Part shown: one piece after another, positions 31,855-41,000 of the stretch
Position numbering within the stretch: position 1 is the stretch's first letter
Layout of the letters: every line of letters starts with the position of its first letter
Origin: SZUA-35 sp037969565
GTDB lineage: Bacteria > Actinomycetota > Acidimicrobiia > Acidimicrobiales > SZUA-35
Assembly: GCA_037969565.1 (NCBI GenBank)
Contig: JBBKXQ010000147.1
Location: forward strand, 1-48,371
Length of the DNA: 48,371 bases
Reading direction: 5' to 3'
Position numbers and translations under genes: made by a program
The notes under the pieces: generated by a model
Told to the model about the DNA's origin: nothing
Databases searched by the model: none
Seen by the model: only the letters and a program-made list of their open reading frames with translations

Positions 31855-31890
31855 GCGACCGACAACGACCCTGGGCTCGGGCGCCGGGCC

Positions 31891-31932
31891 CAGTCTTCTC
31901 GAGTCAGTCTTCTCGAGTCAGTCTTCTCGAGG
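31891..31932. repeat. 14-bp tandem repeat, three units, overlapping a stop codon
   Basis: CAGTCTTCTCGAGT occurs at 31891-31904 and 31905-31918, then CAGTCTTCTCGAGG at 31919-31932. The TGA stop of the DUF3097 gene (31918-31920, minus strand) spans the junction of the last two units. The units allow small hairpins (TCGAG-N8-CTCGA). The array occupies the space between two convergent genes. Confidence 0.95.
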
Positions 31933-32745
31933 GAGTGGCGTGACGAAGTCGATGAGTTCTTCGACGGCGCCGACGAGCCCGACTTCGAGATCTCGGTAGT
32001 CCGAAACCCGAGCGAGGATCGTCTTCCACATTTCCCAGGAGGGGCCGGCAAACCCGAAGGCCTGACAGACGCCGGTTTTCCAGTCGGTGCCCTTCGGAAT
32101 GACCGGCCACTCCTTGATGCCGAGCACTTCGGGCTTCACGGCCTGCCACACGTCGACGTACGGGTGGCCAGTGATCAACACATCGGGATGGGCGATGGCC
32201 TGGGCGATGTGGGACTCCTTCGTGCCATCGATCAGGTGATCGAGGAGAATGCCGAGTCGTCGCTGCGGACTTGGACTGAATTCGCGGACGACCGCCTCGA
32301 GATCGTCGGCGCCGTGGAGCGGTTCGACCACGACTCCCTCCACCCGAAGGTCGTCGCCCCAAACCTTCTCGACCAGCTCGGCGTCATGCAGACCCTCGAC
32401 GAGAATCCGGCTCGGAAGGGCCACACGGGCTTTGGTTCTGGGCAGGGCCACACTGCCGGAAGCAGTGACACCCGGCGTTTTCGGTGGTTCGGGGGCCTGG
32501 GCCGGGGCAAGCGTGACCGATTGTCCTCCGACCGAGAACGCCCCTTTTTCGTTGTGGACGGTTTGGGATCGACCCTTCTGGTCGAGAATCGTCACCCATT
32601 CGTCGTTGCACTTGGTCACCGCACCCACGTATCCCGTCGAGCGATGGCGCACGACCAAGCCTTTGGTGGCGGGAATCGTGGGCCACGTGGGCTTTCGGCG
32701 CCGCGGTGCGTTCATGTCGAGATCGCTGAGAATGCCGGACACCAC
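31918..32745 (-). CDS. DUF3097 family protein (TOPRIM-like)
   Basis: This 275-residue protein belongs to a family seen mainly in actinobacteria. The N-terminal part (about 25-75) looks like an SH3-like barrel (GLVVRHRSTGYVGAVTKCND). The central part resembles a TOPRIM fold, with RILVEGLHDAELVEKVWG supplying the conserved Glu and LLDHLIDGTKES supplying acidic residues. The C-terminus has conserved HPYVDVWQAVKP. Biochemical role unknown; nucleic-acid or nucleotide chemistry is plausible from the fold. It starts with GTG at 32745; an ATG ten codons later is an alternative. It is divergent from the ABC-F gene. Confidence 0.88.
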   Translation of the reverse strand: MVSGILSDLDMNAPRRRKPTWPTIPATKGLVVRHRSTGYVGAVTKCNDEWVTILDQKGRSQTVHNEKGAFSVGGQSVTLAPAQAPEPPKTPGVTASGSVALPRTKARVALPSRILVEGLHDAELVEKVWGDDLRVEGVVVEPLHGADDLEAVVREFSPSPQRRLGILLDHLIDGTKESHIAQAIAHPDVLITGHPYVDVWQAVKPEVLGIKEWPVIPKGTDWKTGVCQAFGFAGPSWEMWKTILARVSDYRDLEVGLVGAVEELIDFVTPLPRED

Positions 32746-32816
32746 GGGATCCTACTCGGGCCATCCGGCCGCTCGGAGGAATGGCAAACCACCGCCAGCT
32801 CGTAGCCTCGGGCGTC

Positions 32817-34598
32817 GTGATCCTGTTCGACGCCGTTGATGTCACCGTCTCCCGTCCTGACCGTCCCCTGTTCACCGACGTGTCGGTGACGGTGTCGACC
32901 GGCGATCGTTTGGGCATCGTCGGAATCAACGGCACGGGCAAGTCGACTTTGCTTCGGGTTCTTTCGGGAAGACAAGTCCCCGAATCCGGGGAGGTGCGCC
33001 CGGGCCGAGACGTTCGGATCTCCGCGCTCGACCAGGAAGCCCCACTCCCCAAGGGATCGGTCATCGATGCGGTCACGGGCAATGGCTGGGCCGAGTCCGC
33101 CGGCGAACAGGTTGCCGAAACATGGGAAGCCGAAGCCGCACTCTCACGTCTGGGTATGGGTGAGCACCTCGAGCGGTCAACGGACTCGCTTTCGGGGGGC
33201 GAAACCAAGCGGGTCGGGTTGGCCCGTGCCCTGGTGCAACCCAGCGACCTGTTGATCCTCGACGAGCCCACGAACCATCTCGACGTGGATGGCATCACCT
33301 GGCTCGAAGAGCGGCTGGCGTCGTATCGAGGCGGCCTGCTGCTCGTCACCCACGACCGCCAGGTCCTCGATCACCTCGTCACTCGCATGCTCGAGCTCGA
33401 TCGCGGCAGTGCCTACGTTCACGAGGGCACCTACGCTGACTACCTCGAAGCCAAGTCGGAACGGGCCGATCAAGCTGCTGACGCCGAAGCCGTCCGCAGC
33501 AACCTGGCAAAGTCGGAGCTCGCGTGGTTGCGCCGAGGGGCCAAGGCCCGCAGCCGAAAGCCCAAGGCGCGTATCGAATCGGCGAAGGCACTGATCGCCG
33601 ACCGACCTCAGGGTGCAGCCCGGCCATCCGAACTCCACCTCGACTATCCGACCCCGAGGCTCGGCGACGTCGTCATCGAACTCGAAGGCCTCGGAGCTTC
33701 CACTCCCGATGGACGCCGCCTGTTCTCCGACGTCGATTTCAAACTCGACCCCCGTGAGCGGCTCGGCATCGTCGGCCCGAATGGATCCGGGAAGACGACC
33801 CTGCTCAACCTCATCGCGAACGTGGCCGAGCCATCCGAAGGCACCGTCCGCTGGGGAACAACCGTGTCGGTCGGTTACTTCACGCAGACCGGAGTGGAAC
33901 TCGATCCGAAAGCCAGGGTTCGTGAGGTCGTGGCCGGACCGAATCGCTCACCGGACTGGACCGACGCCCGGCTGCTCGAATCATTCTGGTTCGACAAGGA
34001 CGCCCAGTGGGCCGAGGTGCACACCCTGTCCGGTGGTGAGCGTCGTCGGCTCCAGCTGATGCAGCTGTTGGCGTCCAAGCCCAACGTGCTGCTTCTGGAC
34101 GAACCGACCAATGACCTCGACCTCGAGACGTTGCGAGCCCTCGAAGATTTCCTCGAAGACTGGCCGGGCGCGCTCATCGTGGTGAGCCACGATCGAACGT
34201 TCATGCGACGGGTGGCGGCCGATGCCCTGGTGGTCGACGGCGACGGCAACGCCACCCGCTGGCCCGGCGGTTTCAATGCCTGGAACGAACACCGTGAACA
34301 GAATCGGACGGCCGGTTCGTCCACCGCTGCGACCCAGACCAAGCGGCAGAAGAAGGGCGACACGCGTGACAAACCGGGAGGCCGATCGCCGAGCACACTC
34401 GGTCAACTCATCCGGCAGGCGGAAAAGGACATGGCCAAGCTCGACAAGCGGAGGGCCGTTCTCAACGAGGAACTCGTCGCGGCAGGAAGCGATCACGCCG
34501 AGCTGACGAGGGTGGGCAAAATACTCGGCGAGCTCGAGGCATCGATCTCGGAGTTGGAGCATCGCTGGCTCGAATTGTCGGAGGAACAGGACTCCTAA
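32817..34598 (+). CDS. ABC-F family ATPase (Uup-like)
   Basis: Two ABC ATPase domains lie in tandem without membrane segments. The first has GINGTGKST and LSGGETKRVGLARAL with DEPTNHLD; the second has GPNGSGKTT and LSGGERRRLQLMQLL with DEPTNDLD. The interdomain linker carries the basic coiled arm RRGAKARSRKPKARIESAK typical of ribosome-associated ABC-F proteins, and a C-terminal coiled coil (about 520-590) is like Uup. Such proteins act on the ribosomal E site. I chose GTG 32817 because homologues start at ILFDAVDVTV; an in-frame ATG 12 codons upstream (32781) is less likely. Confidence 0.93.
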   Translation: MILFDAVDVTVSRPDRPLFTDVSVTVSTGDRLGIVGINGTGKSTLLRVLSGRQVPESGEVRPGRDVRISALDQEAPLPKGSVIDAVTGNGWAESAGEQVAETWEAEAALSRLGMGEHLERSTDSLSGGETKRVGLARALVQPSDLLILDEPTNHLDVDGITWLEERLASYRGGLLLVTHDRQVLDHLVTRMLELDRGSAYVHEGTYADYLEAKSERADQAADAEAVRSNLAKSELAWLRRGAKARSRKPKARIESAKALIADRPQGAARPSELHLDYPTPRLGDVVIELEGLGASTPDGRRLFSDVDFKLDPRERLGIVGPNGSGKTTLLNLIANVAEPSEGTVRWGTTVSVGYFTQTGVELDPKARVREVVAGPNRSPDWTDARLLESFWFDKDAQWAEVHTLSGGERRRLQLMQLLASKPNVLLLDEPTNDLDLETLRALEDFLEDWPGALIVVSHDRTFMRRVAADALVVDGDGNATRWPGGFNAWNEHREQNRTAGSSTAATQTKRQKKGDTRDKPGGRSPSTLGQLIRQAEKDMAKLDKRRAVLNEELVAAGSDHAELTRVGKILGELEASISELEHRWLELSEEQDS

Positions 34599-34635
34599 TC
34601 TGCGCCGAGCGCTGGTCCCGTGGAAAGATCCCGGA

Positions 34636-35787
34636 ATGACCGAATCGCTCACCTTGCCGCCGGCCGACCCCGCAAAGCTGCCGTACGCCAGTCTTGCCGT
34701 GTTCCAAGTCAAGCAAGGCGAAATGGTTGCACTGATGGTCCGCCTCGGAAATCGTCTGGGCTTGTTCCGGGCCATGGCTGACGGCCGTCCGAGGTCGGCA
34801 GCCGAACTGGCAGCCGACACCGACCTGCAGGTTCGCTGGGTGCAGGAATGGCTCTACGCCGTTGCCGCTGGAGGTCTGGTCGAGCACCGAGCGCTCGAAC
34901 GAGACGTCGACGTCGGGGATGACGACGGCGTTGACGTGGATACCGAGATTCTGGGTGATCCAGGCGAGCAGTTTCATCTGACGCCGGAAATGTCGGCCAT
35001 CCTCGCCCAGCCGGATCATCCGTCGTTCGCCGCCGCCGCATTCGGCGCATCGGTAGACGGTCAGACCACGGATCGTTTGGCTGAATCGTTTCGCACTGGT
35101 GTGGGGTTCAGTTGGGGAGACCACGGCGACGCGACGGCTCACATGCAGGCCTCGATGTCCGGTCCGAGGCAGCGCCATTTCCTGGTACCGGTGATCCTCG
35201 CCTCCGTCAACGGTCTGATCGATCGGCTCGAGTCGGGTATCCGGGTGGTCGATGCCGGCTGTGGGAGCGGCATCGCCGCCTGTGTCATGGCCGAGGCGTT
35301 CCCCAACAGCACCTTCCTCGGTATCGACCCTTCGATGCCGGCGATCAGCGCAGCCCGGGACCGGGCGGCGAACCTGGGCCTGTCCAACGTCAGGTTCGAA
35401 GAGCTCGGCTTCGACGACCTCGAGCCGGGGTCGGTCGATTTCCTGAGCACCCTCGATGTGATCCACGACCTGCCGCGACCGGCCGAGGCCGTTCACGCCG
35501 CCAAGGCCGCGCTGGCTGATGATGGCGTGTGGTTGGTGGCCGACATCAAGGCCGAGTCGAGCTTCGCCGCCAATCGCAAGAATCCGGTGATTGCGCTGTT
35601 CTATTCGATGTCGGTTGCCTATTGCATGAACTCGGCCCTGTCGGAAGCGGGCGGCGCCGGGCTCGGAACACTCGGGCTGCATCCCGAGCGCCTGCGCGGT
35701 CTCACCGAGGCCGCCGGGTTCACCCAATTCGAGTTCCGAGAGTTTCCCGAGGACGTGAGCAACCGCTACTTCGAGATCCGCCCGTGA
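34636..35787 (+). CDS. SAM-dependent methyltransferase with winged-helix N-terminus
   Basis: The 383-residue protein has an N-terminal winged-helix dimerisation domain (about 20-120, RSAAELAADTDLQVRWVQEWL) and a class I methyltransferase domain with motif I VVDAGCGSGIAACVMAE (about 205-220), LGIDPS and FLSTLDVIHDL. The layout resembles Mycobacterium tuberculosis Rv2258c-type enzymes. An acidic DDDGVDVD insertion is present near residue 95. Substrate unknown. Its stop overlaps the GTG start of the following aminotransferase gene (GTGA), indicating translational coupling. Confidence 0.9.
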   Translation: MTESLTLPPADPAKLPYASLAVFQVKQGEMVALMVRLGNRLGLFRAMADGRPRSAAELAADTDLQVRWVQEWLYAVAAGGLVEHRALERDVDVGDDDGVDVDTEILGDPGEQFHLTPEMSAILAQPDHPSFAAAAFGASVDGQTTDRLAESFRTGVGFSWGDHGDATAHMQASMSGPRQRHFLVPVILASVNGLIDRLESGIRVVDAGCGSGIAACVMAEAFPNSTFLGIDPSMPAISAARDRAANLGLSNVRFEELGFDDLEPGSVDFLSTLDVIHDLPRPAEAVHAAKAALADDGVWLVADIKAESSFAANRKNPVIALFYSMSVAYCMNSALSEAGGAGLGTLGLHPERLRGLTEAAGFTQFEFREFPEDVSNRYFEIRP

Positions 35788-36950
35788 CTCCCGAGTTCGG
35801 TCACGGGCCCGACGGCGCCGACCTGGCCCGGTTGCGAACGCTCGACGGGGCGAAATGGTCCCGCTATGACGACGACGTGATTCCCGCCTGGGTCGCCGAC
35901 ATGGATTTCGCACCGGCCCCGATCGCCGTCGAAGCCATTCGGTCGGTGATCGATCGGGGCGACGTCGGCTACAACCACCTCGCTCGATTGGATCTGGCCG
36001 CAGCCTTCGCCGATTGGCAGAAAGTCCATCACGACTGGAGTCCTGACCCCTCGGAGTGCGTGCTGTTCAACGATGTTCTCCATGCCATCGAATACACGAT
36101 CTGGCACTGCACCGAACCCGGCGACGGAATCGTGCTCCTCACGCCCATTTACCCACCGTTCATCCACGCCGTCGAGTCGTCGGGTCGGCGAATCATCGAC
36201 TGTCCTCTCGATCCCGTGGACTGGTCGTTCGATCCCGAGGTGCTCGAACGAGTGATCGACGATCGGACGCGTGTGGTCCTGTGGTGCAACCCGCACAACC
36301 CGACCGGCCGCGTGTTCAGCGCCGACGAGATGAACGGCCTCGCCGATGTGGTGGCCCGACACGACTTGATCGTGATCTCCGACGAGGTCTGGGGCGACCT
36401 CGTGTATCCGGGGGAGAAACACCGGCCGGTCGCGCTCGGGCCCTCGGAATTGGCGAGCCGCACGGTGACGATCTCCGCCGTGAGCAAGTCGTTCAATCTG
36501 GCCGGCCTTCGGAGTGCCGTCGCCCACCTCGGGCATCCGGCGATCCGTGAAAGATTCCTGGCTCATCCCGACCACCTGCGAGGGGCCGTGAACACCCTCG
36601 GAGCCGAGGCCGCCTTGGCCTGCTGGCGTTCGGGCCTGCCGTGGCTCGATGAGCTCCGAGCGCACCTCCTGAGCCAGCGAGATCATCTCGACGCACGGTT
36701 GGCCGCCGAGTTGCCGGCGGTGCGGTTCCTTCCTCCTCAGGGCACCTATCTCGCCTGGCTCGACTTTCGTGCTCTCGAACTCGGGCCGAGTCCGTCGAAG
36801 AAGCTCCTCCACGAAGGTCGCGTTGCCCTCTCGCCTGGTCCCGACTTCGGTCCTCGTGGGGAGGGATTCGCCCGGCTGAACTTCGCAACGAGCCGGGTGA
36901 TCCTCGACGAGATCCTCGATCGCATGATGGCCTGCTTGACCAATTCGTGA
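35784..36950 (+). CDS. PatB/MalY-type PLP-dependent aminotransferase or C-S lyase
   Basis: Starting at GTG 35784, inside the end of the methyltransferase gene, the protein has 388 residues. Fold-type I PLP features are WVADMDF, GYNHL, WCNPHNPTGR, ISDEVWGDLVYPG and TISAVSKSFNLAGLR with the expected PLP lysine Lys235, and the Arg of RLNFATSR. The WVADMDF start and SKSFNLAGL are typical of the MalY/PatB cystathionine beta-lyase group. It could release thiols from cysteine conjugates or transaminate an amino acid. Coupling to a methyltransferase may mean the product is methylated, but this is inference. Confidence 0.9.
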   Translation: MTPEFGHGPDGADLARLRTLDGAKWSRYDDDVIPAWVADMDFAPAPIAVEAIRSVIDRGDVGYNHLARLDLAAAFADWQKVHHDWSPDPSECVLFNDVLHAIEYTIWHCTEPGDGIVLLTPIYPPFIHAVESSGRRIIDCPLDPVDWSFDPEVLERVIDDRTRVVLWCNPHNPTGRVFSADEMNGLADVVARHDLIVISDEVWGDLVYPGEKHRPVALGPSELASRTVTISAVSKSFNLAGLRSAVAHLGHPAIRERFLAHPDHLRGAVNTLGAEAALACWRSGLPWLDELRAHLLSQRDHLDARLAAELPAVRFLPPQGTYLAWLDFRALELGPSPSKKLLHEGRVALSPGPDFGPRGEGFARLNFATSRVILDEILDRMMACLTNS

Positions 36951-36964
36951 GGCCGGTGCCGGCC
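36951..36964 (+). terminator. GC hairpin directly after the aminotransferase stop
   Basis: GGCCGG-TG-CCGGCC begins at the base after the TGA stop. It is a compact GC stem followed after a few bases by the AT-richer repeat units (TTTCAG, TTTTCAG). It may act as a terminator for the aminotransferase transcript. Confidence 0.5.
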
Positions 36965-36966
36965 AC

Positions 36967-37008
36967 CAGATTTCAGCCGGCAGTTTTCAGTCGGCAGATT
37001 TCAGCGGA
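36967..37008. repeat. 14-bp tandem repeat, three units, overlapping a stop codon
   Basis: CAGATTTCAGCCGG (36967-36980), CAGTTTTCAGTCGG (36981-36994) and CAGATTTCAGCGGA (36995-37008) lie in tandem. The last unit holds the TGA stop (37001-37003, minus strand) of the flavin monooxygenase gene. The array fills the gap between that gene and the convergent aminotransferase gene. Confidence 0.92.
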
Positions 37009-37948
37009 CGTGGCTCACGAGGAGCCGCTTCACCTCGGCCAGAGTCGCCACTTCGCTTTGTCGGTCCGGTCCAACGGCGGCGAGGTTGAGCACCGACGCA
37101 CCGGCCTCGACATAGGGGAGGAGGGCCGCCGCAATGTCCTCGGCCCGGCCACATGGCGTGTATCGCTCGAACGGTTCGAACGGCATCTTGTAGAACTTCG
37201 CCATGCCCTCGGCCACGTGCTTCCGGCCATCCGCCGGATCGCTCCCGACGCCAACCCACAACTGGATGCCGTGTTGCCAGTCTGGTGTTCGCCCCTGTTC
37301 GGTCGCCATCGTCTCGACCTTCTGGATGCCCTCGGCCAAACGCCGAGCCGAGCACCAGGCCGCCAACCAACCGGAGCCGAACCGGGCCGCCCGTTCCAGC
37401 GCACGGTCGCTCCGACCGCCGATCGTGATCCGAACCGGTGGTGTCGGAGTCGGCCGGATCCGGCCACCCTCGATCGTGAAGAACTCGTCGGCGTGGTCGA
37501 CCGTTGCGCCGTCGAGCAACCGGGTGAGAATGTCGAGCGACGCATCGGTGCGGCGGCCCCGAGAGCGAGGATCAACACCACAGACCTCGAATTCGTGGCG
37601 ATCTTCTCCTCCGACACCGACACCCACCGTGAGTCGGCCCGGCGCAGCGGATGCCAGCGTCACGATCTGGCGGGCCGCCACCATCGGGTGGCGTAGGGCC
37701 AGTAGAAACACCCCGAGATACAGCCCGAGTCGGGGCTCGATCCCGGAGAGTGCGGCGAGTTGGACGAGACCGTCGGCGCCCGCTCCGCCCCGGAAGCTCA
37801 CATGATCGGCCAAGAACAGGTGGTCGATCCCGGCATCGGCGATGGCAGCAAGCTGGGCCCGCTGCTCATCGGGCGTCGACTCGAACAAGCCCCACGGTGG
37901 ACTCGTGCCGATCTGGAGTGTCGTGGCCGCCGGCCAGTCATTGGGCAT
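37001..37948 (-). CDS. LLM-class flavin-dependent oxidoreductase
   Basis: With ATG at 37946-37948 the protein has 315 residues and begins MPNDWPAATTLQIGTSPPWG; a longer in-frame start at 38032 adds 28 residues of low similarity. It is a bacterial luciferase-like TIM barrel with GIDHLFLADHV, LGLYLGVFLLALRHPMVAARQI, TVGVGVGGEDRHEFEVCG and PVRITIGGRSDRALERAARFGSGW, typical of F420- or FMN-dependent members. In actinobacteria many such enzymes use F420; the cofactor cannot be settled here. It is divergent from the EccC-like gene. Confidence 0.92.
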   Translation of the reverse strand: MPNDWPAATTLQIGTSPPWGLFESTPDEQRAQLAAIADAGIDHLFLADHVSFRGGAGADGLVQLAALSGIEPRLGLYLGVFLLALRHPMVAARQIVTLASAAPGRLTVGVGVGGEDRHEFEVCGVDPRSRGRRTDASLDILTRLLDGATVDHADEFFTIEGGRIRPTPTPPVRITIGGRSDRALERAARFGSGWLAAWCSARRLAEGIQKVETMATEQGRTPDWQHGIQLWVGVGSDPADGRKHVAEGMAKFYKMPFEPFERYTPCGRAEDIAAALLPYVEAGASVLNLAAVGPDRQSEVATLAEVKRLLVSHVR

Positions 37949-38050
37949 GGCAGAGCCTGGCACGTCAGGATCCCCGTCGAGAATCGAACGCTGATGTCGG
38001 CCTGCGGGCGGCGCGTGCTCGATCCTGATCACGAATTGGGCAGATCAGCT

Positions 38051-38087
38051 CTAAATACATTAAAAGGCGTTTGTTTACACTCGACAG
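38051..38087 (+). promoter_or_regulatory. AT-rich promoter candidate before the ESX ATPase gene
   Basis: This stretch (CTAAATACATTAAAAG followed by GTTTACACT) is one of the most AT-rich in the window. A -10-like TACACT at 38076-38081 ends six bases before the ATG, so transcription might begin at or very near the start codon and give a leaderless mRNA. No clear -35 is seen at the usual spacing. An 8-bp inverted repeat (37965-37972 with 38021-38028) lies further upstream. Confidence 0.45.
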
Positions 38088-41000
38088 ATGCATTCTTCCG
38101 GCGGTCAGCAACGAACAGGTCAACAGGTGGGCGAGTGGCGCCTTCGAACCAGCGAAGGTGACATCGACGTGCGGTGGACGATGCGTGATCGCGGGGCCGA
38201 CCCGCTGCCCTTCGGCCGTGGCGATCTCGTGGATCTGCGTCATCCGCGCCCACAACCGAGGGTGCGTCGGCCGGATTCTGGCGGCCGAGTCACGGCGCTG
38301 CGGGCCCCCGTGTCGGTTCCCCCCGAGCCGGGCCGGATTGCCATCAGGGCCATCGTTCCCGACCCTCCCAAGGATCCCGCTGCGATGGCCTGGTCGGCGA
38401 TCGTTCCGAGTGTGGTCAGCGGCGCCGTCGGCGCCGTCGTCTTCTCCCCACTCTTCGCCCTCCTCGCCGTTGCGTCCGTAGCGGTATGTCTCGGTCGCTG
38501 GATGGTTGGGCGAATCAGTCATGCCCGCGTCGTTCGCCACCGGCGTCGAGCGATCATCGAGGCCGATCACGAGTTCGAGGCGGCAGTGGCTGCGTGGGCC
38601 CGAGCAGAGATCGATCGCCGCTGCCGCCTGTGGCCGAGTCCCGCCGGGGTTCTTCGTTCGGCTTCCTCGCTCCGCACGCCGTGGAACCATCGGCTCGGTG
38701 CCGATGACGAGCTGACGGTGGCTGTGGGTGACGGATCTTGCTGGGTCCAACCAACGCTGTCGACCGGCGAGTCGTCGGAGCGAACCAGTGAACTGGCGGG
38801 TGTCCCGATCCTCGTCGGCCTGGCCCCGGGACGTGGTCTCGCCGTTGTTGGTGATCGTTCCTCCGTCCTCGATTCGGCGCGCTGGCTGATCTCGAGCAGC
38901 GCCGCGAGGTACGGGCCGGCCGATCTCGATCTCCTCGTCCTCACCACTCCCGATCGGTTGTCGGATTGGGACTGGATCAAGTGGCTTCCGTCCTTGGTGT
39001 CGGTGGTCTGTTCCGATGAAGAGACCGAGCAGATGCTCCACCTGATCGCCGAAGCGTCGCGACCGGCGCTGGTTGTCGTCGACGGGCGGGAACCCGGTGC
39101 CCCCGGCCCGCTCGCAGTGGCGTTGAGCGGCAGGCTGGAACGGAGTCGGATTCTCTGGCTCGGTGACAGCCCTTCGGTGCCGGCGGCCTGCACACACGAG
39201 TTGCGGGTCGCTCCCGACGCCGGCTTCGAGCTCGTGGATCTCGTCACACCGGCTTCGGTGCCAACCATTCATGGCGACGTCTTCGCATTCGAGACCGCAG
39301 CGGCCGATCTGATTGCCCGCTCGCTGGCCCCCTTCGTTGATCCCGAGCGGGACGAGCCGGCCGCTCGGCTTCCTCGTTCGGCTTCCTTCGCCGATCTGGT
39401 CGAGCTCGATCTGGCCGATCCAGCAGCGTCGACGGCGCAGGTCGCGCTGAACTGGGACACCGCCACTCGACGCCGCATCGTGGTTCCGGTCGGGCTCGCC
39501 GACCATGGCCTCGTCGAAATCGACCTGGTCGGCGACGGACCGCACGGTCTCGTCGCCGGCACGACAGGCTCGGGAAAGAGTGAACTGCTGCGGACGATGA
39601 TCGCCGGCATCGCCACCAGACAACCGCCGGATCTCGTTTCCTTCGTGTTGATCGACTTCAAGGGTGGGGGAGCGTTCGACGTCGTCGCTGGGCTGCCTCA
39701 CGTGTCGGCGGTGGTCACCGATCTCGATCGGCACGGGGCCTCTCGGGCGCTCCGGAGTCTGCGGGCCGAACTCGCCGATCGCGAACGCCGGCTCCGCACG
39801 ATCGGTGAAAGTGACCTCTCCGACGTTCCGCTCGGGCACGGATTGGGCTTTCCGCGACTCGTCGTGGTCGTTGACGAATTCGCTGCTCTCGCCGATGAAC
39901 TTCCCGATTTCTTGGACGGCCTCGTCGACATCGCCAGACGAGGTCGGTCGTTGGGCGTGCATCTGATTCTGGCCACACAGCGACCGGCCGGAGTCGTGAC
40001 CGGCCAGATCCGAGCCAACACCAATCTGCGGATCTGCCTCCGGGTCCAAGATCGGGCGGACAGTTTCGATGTGATCGATGTGGGAGACGCCGCCGACTTG
40101 CCGGCCATTGCAGGGAGGGCGATCGTGCGGCTCGGATCCGACCGGAATCGGTTCGTTCAAGTCGCTCACCTCGGTGCCGTTTCCGGTCCACTGGTGCTCG
40201 AGCCATTCGTGGTCCATCCCACGTTGGCGCCGGCTCAGCAAGAGCGCCCGGCGTTTCTGTGTGCACTGGCTCAGGTCGAGAGGTCGGTCGGCGCCGCGAC
40301 GACGCAACCCGGCGCCCCACAAGCACCGTCGGCCCTTCTCATCGGGCTCACGCGCAATCTCACCGATGAGCGATCGCTCCCGCTGTCGGGTGCGCCATGG
40401 ATGGCCCCGCTCGAAACCGTTGCCTGGTCCGACCTCTCAGCCGATGTTCCTAGTGATCGCGAGTCGATACCGATCGCGCAGCTCGATGATCCCGATCAAC
40501 GATCTCGCCCCACCCTCATCTGGCCCAGTGCTTCGGGTGGTCTGCTCGTTCTCGGAGCAGACCTCGCCGAGGTGGAGCAGACCGTCGGGGCGGTCATCGT
40601 TGCTTCAATCGAGGTCGGTGGGGCTCAGGGTGGAACACCTGACGTCCTTCTGCTCGACGGAGGTACGGGCTTCCTGGTCCGACTCCGGGAACTGGCGGCG
40701 GTTGCCGACGTCATCCCGACCGGAGACGCAGCGCGAACCGTCAAGGCGGTTGCGGACCTGGCTCGAACCGAGTCGGCCCCGCCTCCGGACCGAGCCAGAC
40801 CCACGCTCCTCGTGATCCACGGCTGGGGTGCGGTGGCCGACGCTCTACTCGATGCCGGCGGCCAGGCCGCTGTTGATCAGTTGACTCGTCTCGTGCGTCG
40901 CGGCGGAGGTGGCCTGCTGCGGGTTGTGGTCACCGGGAGCTCTGACCGTGAAGTGCCGAGTCGGATCACGGCCCTGCTGTCCACCCGGCTGCTCCATCGA

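Noticed and set aside
37166..37178. TCGAACGGTTCGA, resembling a LexA palindrome
   Set aside because: The spacer is one base instead of four and it lies inside the flavin monooxygenase coding region.
37965..38028. Possible tRNA suggested by a GTTCGATTC-like T-loop and an 8-bp closing stem (TCAGGATC/GATCCTGA)
   Set aside because: Only about 64 nt lie between the arms, the T-stem does not pair, and no D-arm or anticodon stem fits.
37965..40322. A 785-codon open frame on the minus strand
   Set aside because: It is the antisense shadow of the EccC gene; its composition is rich in Arg/Asp/Gln without any hydrophobic core pattern, while the plus frame has clear ATPase motifs.
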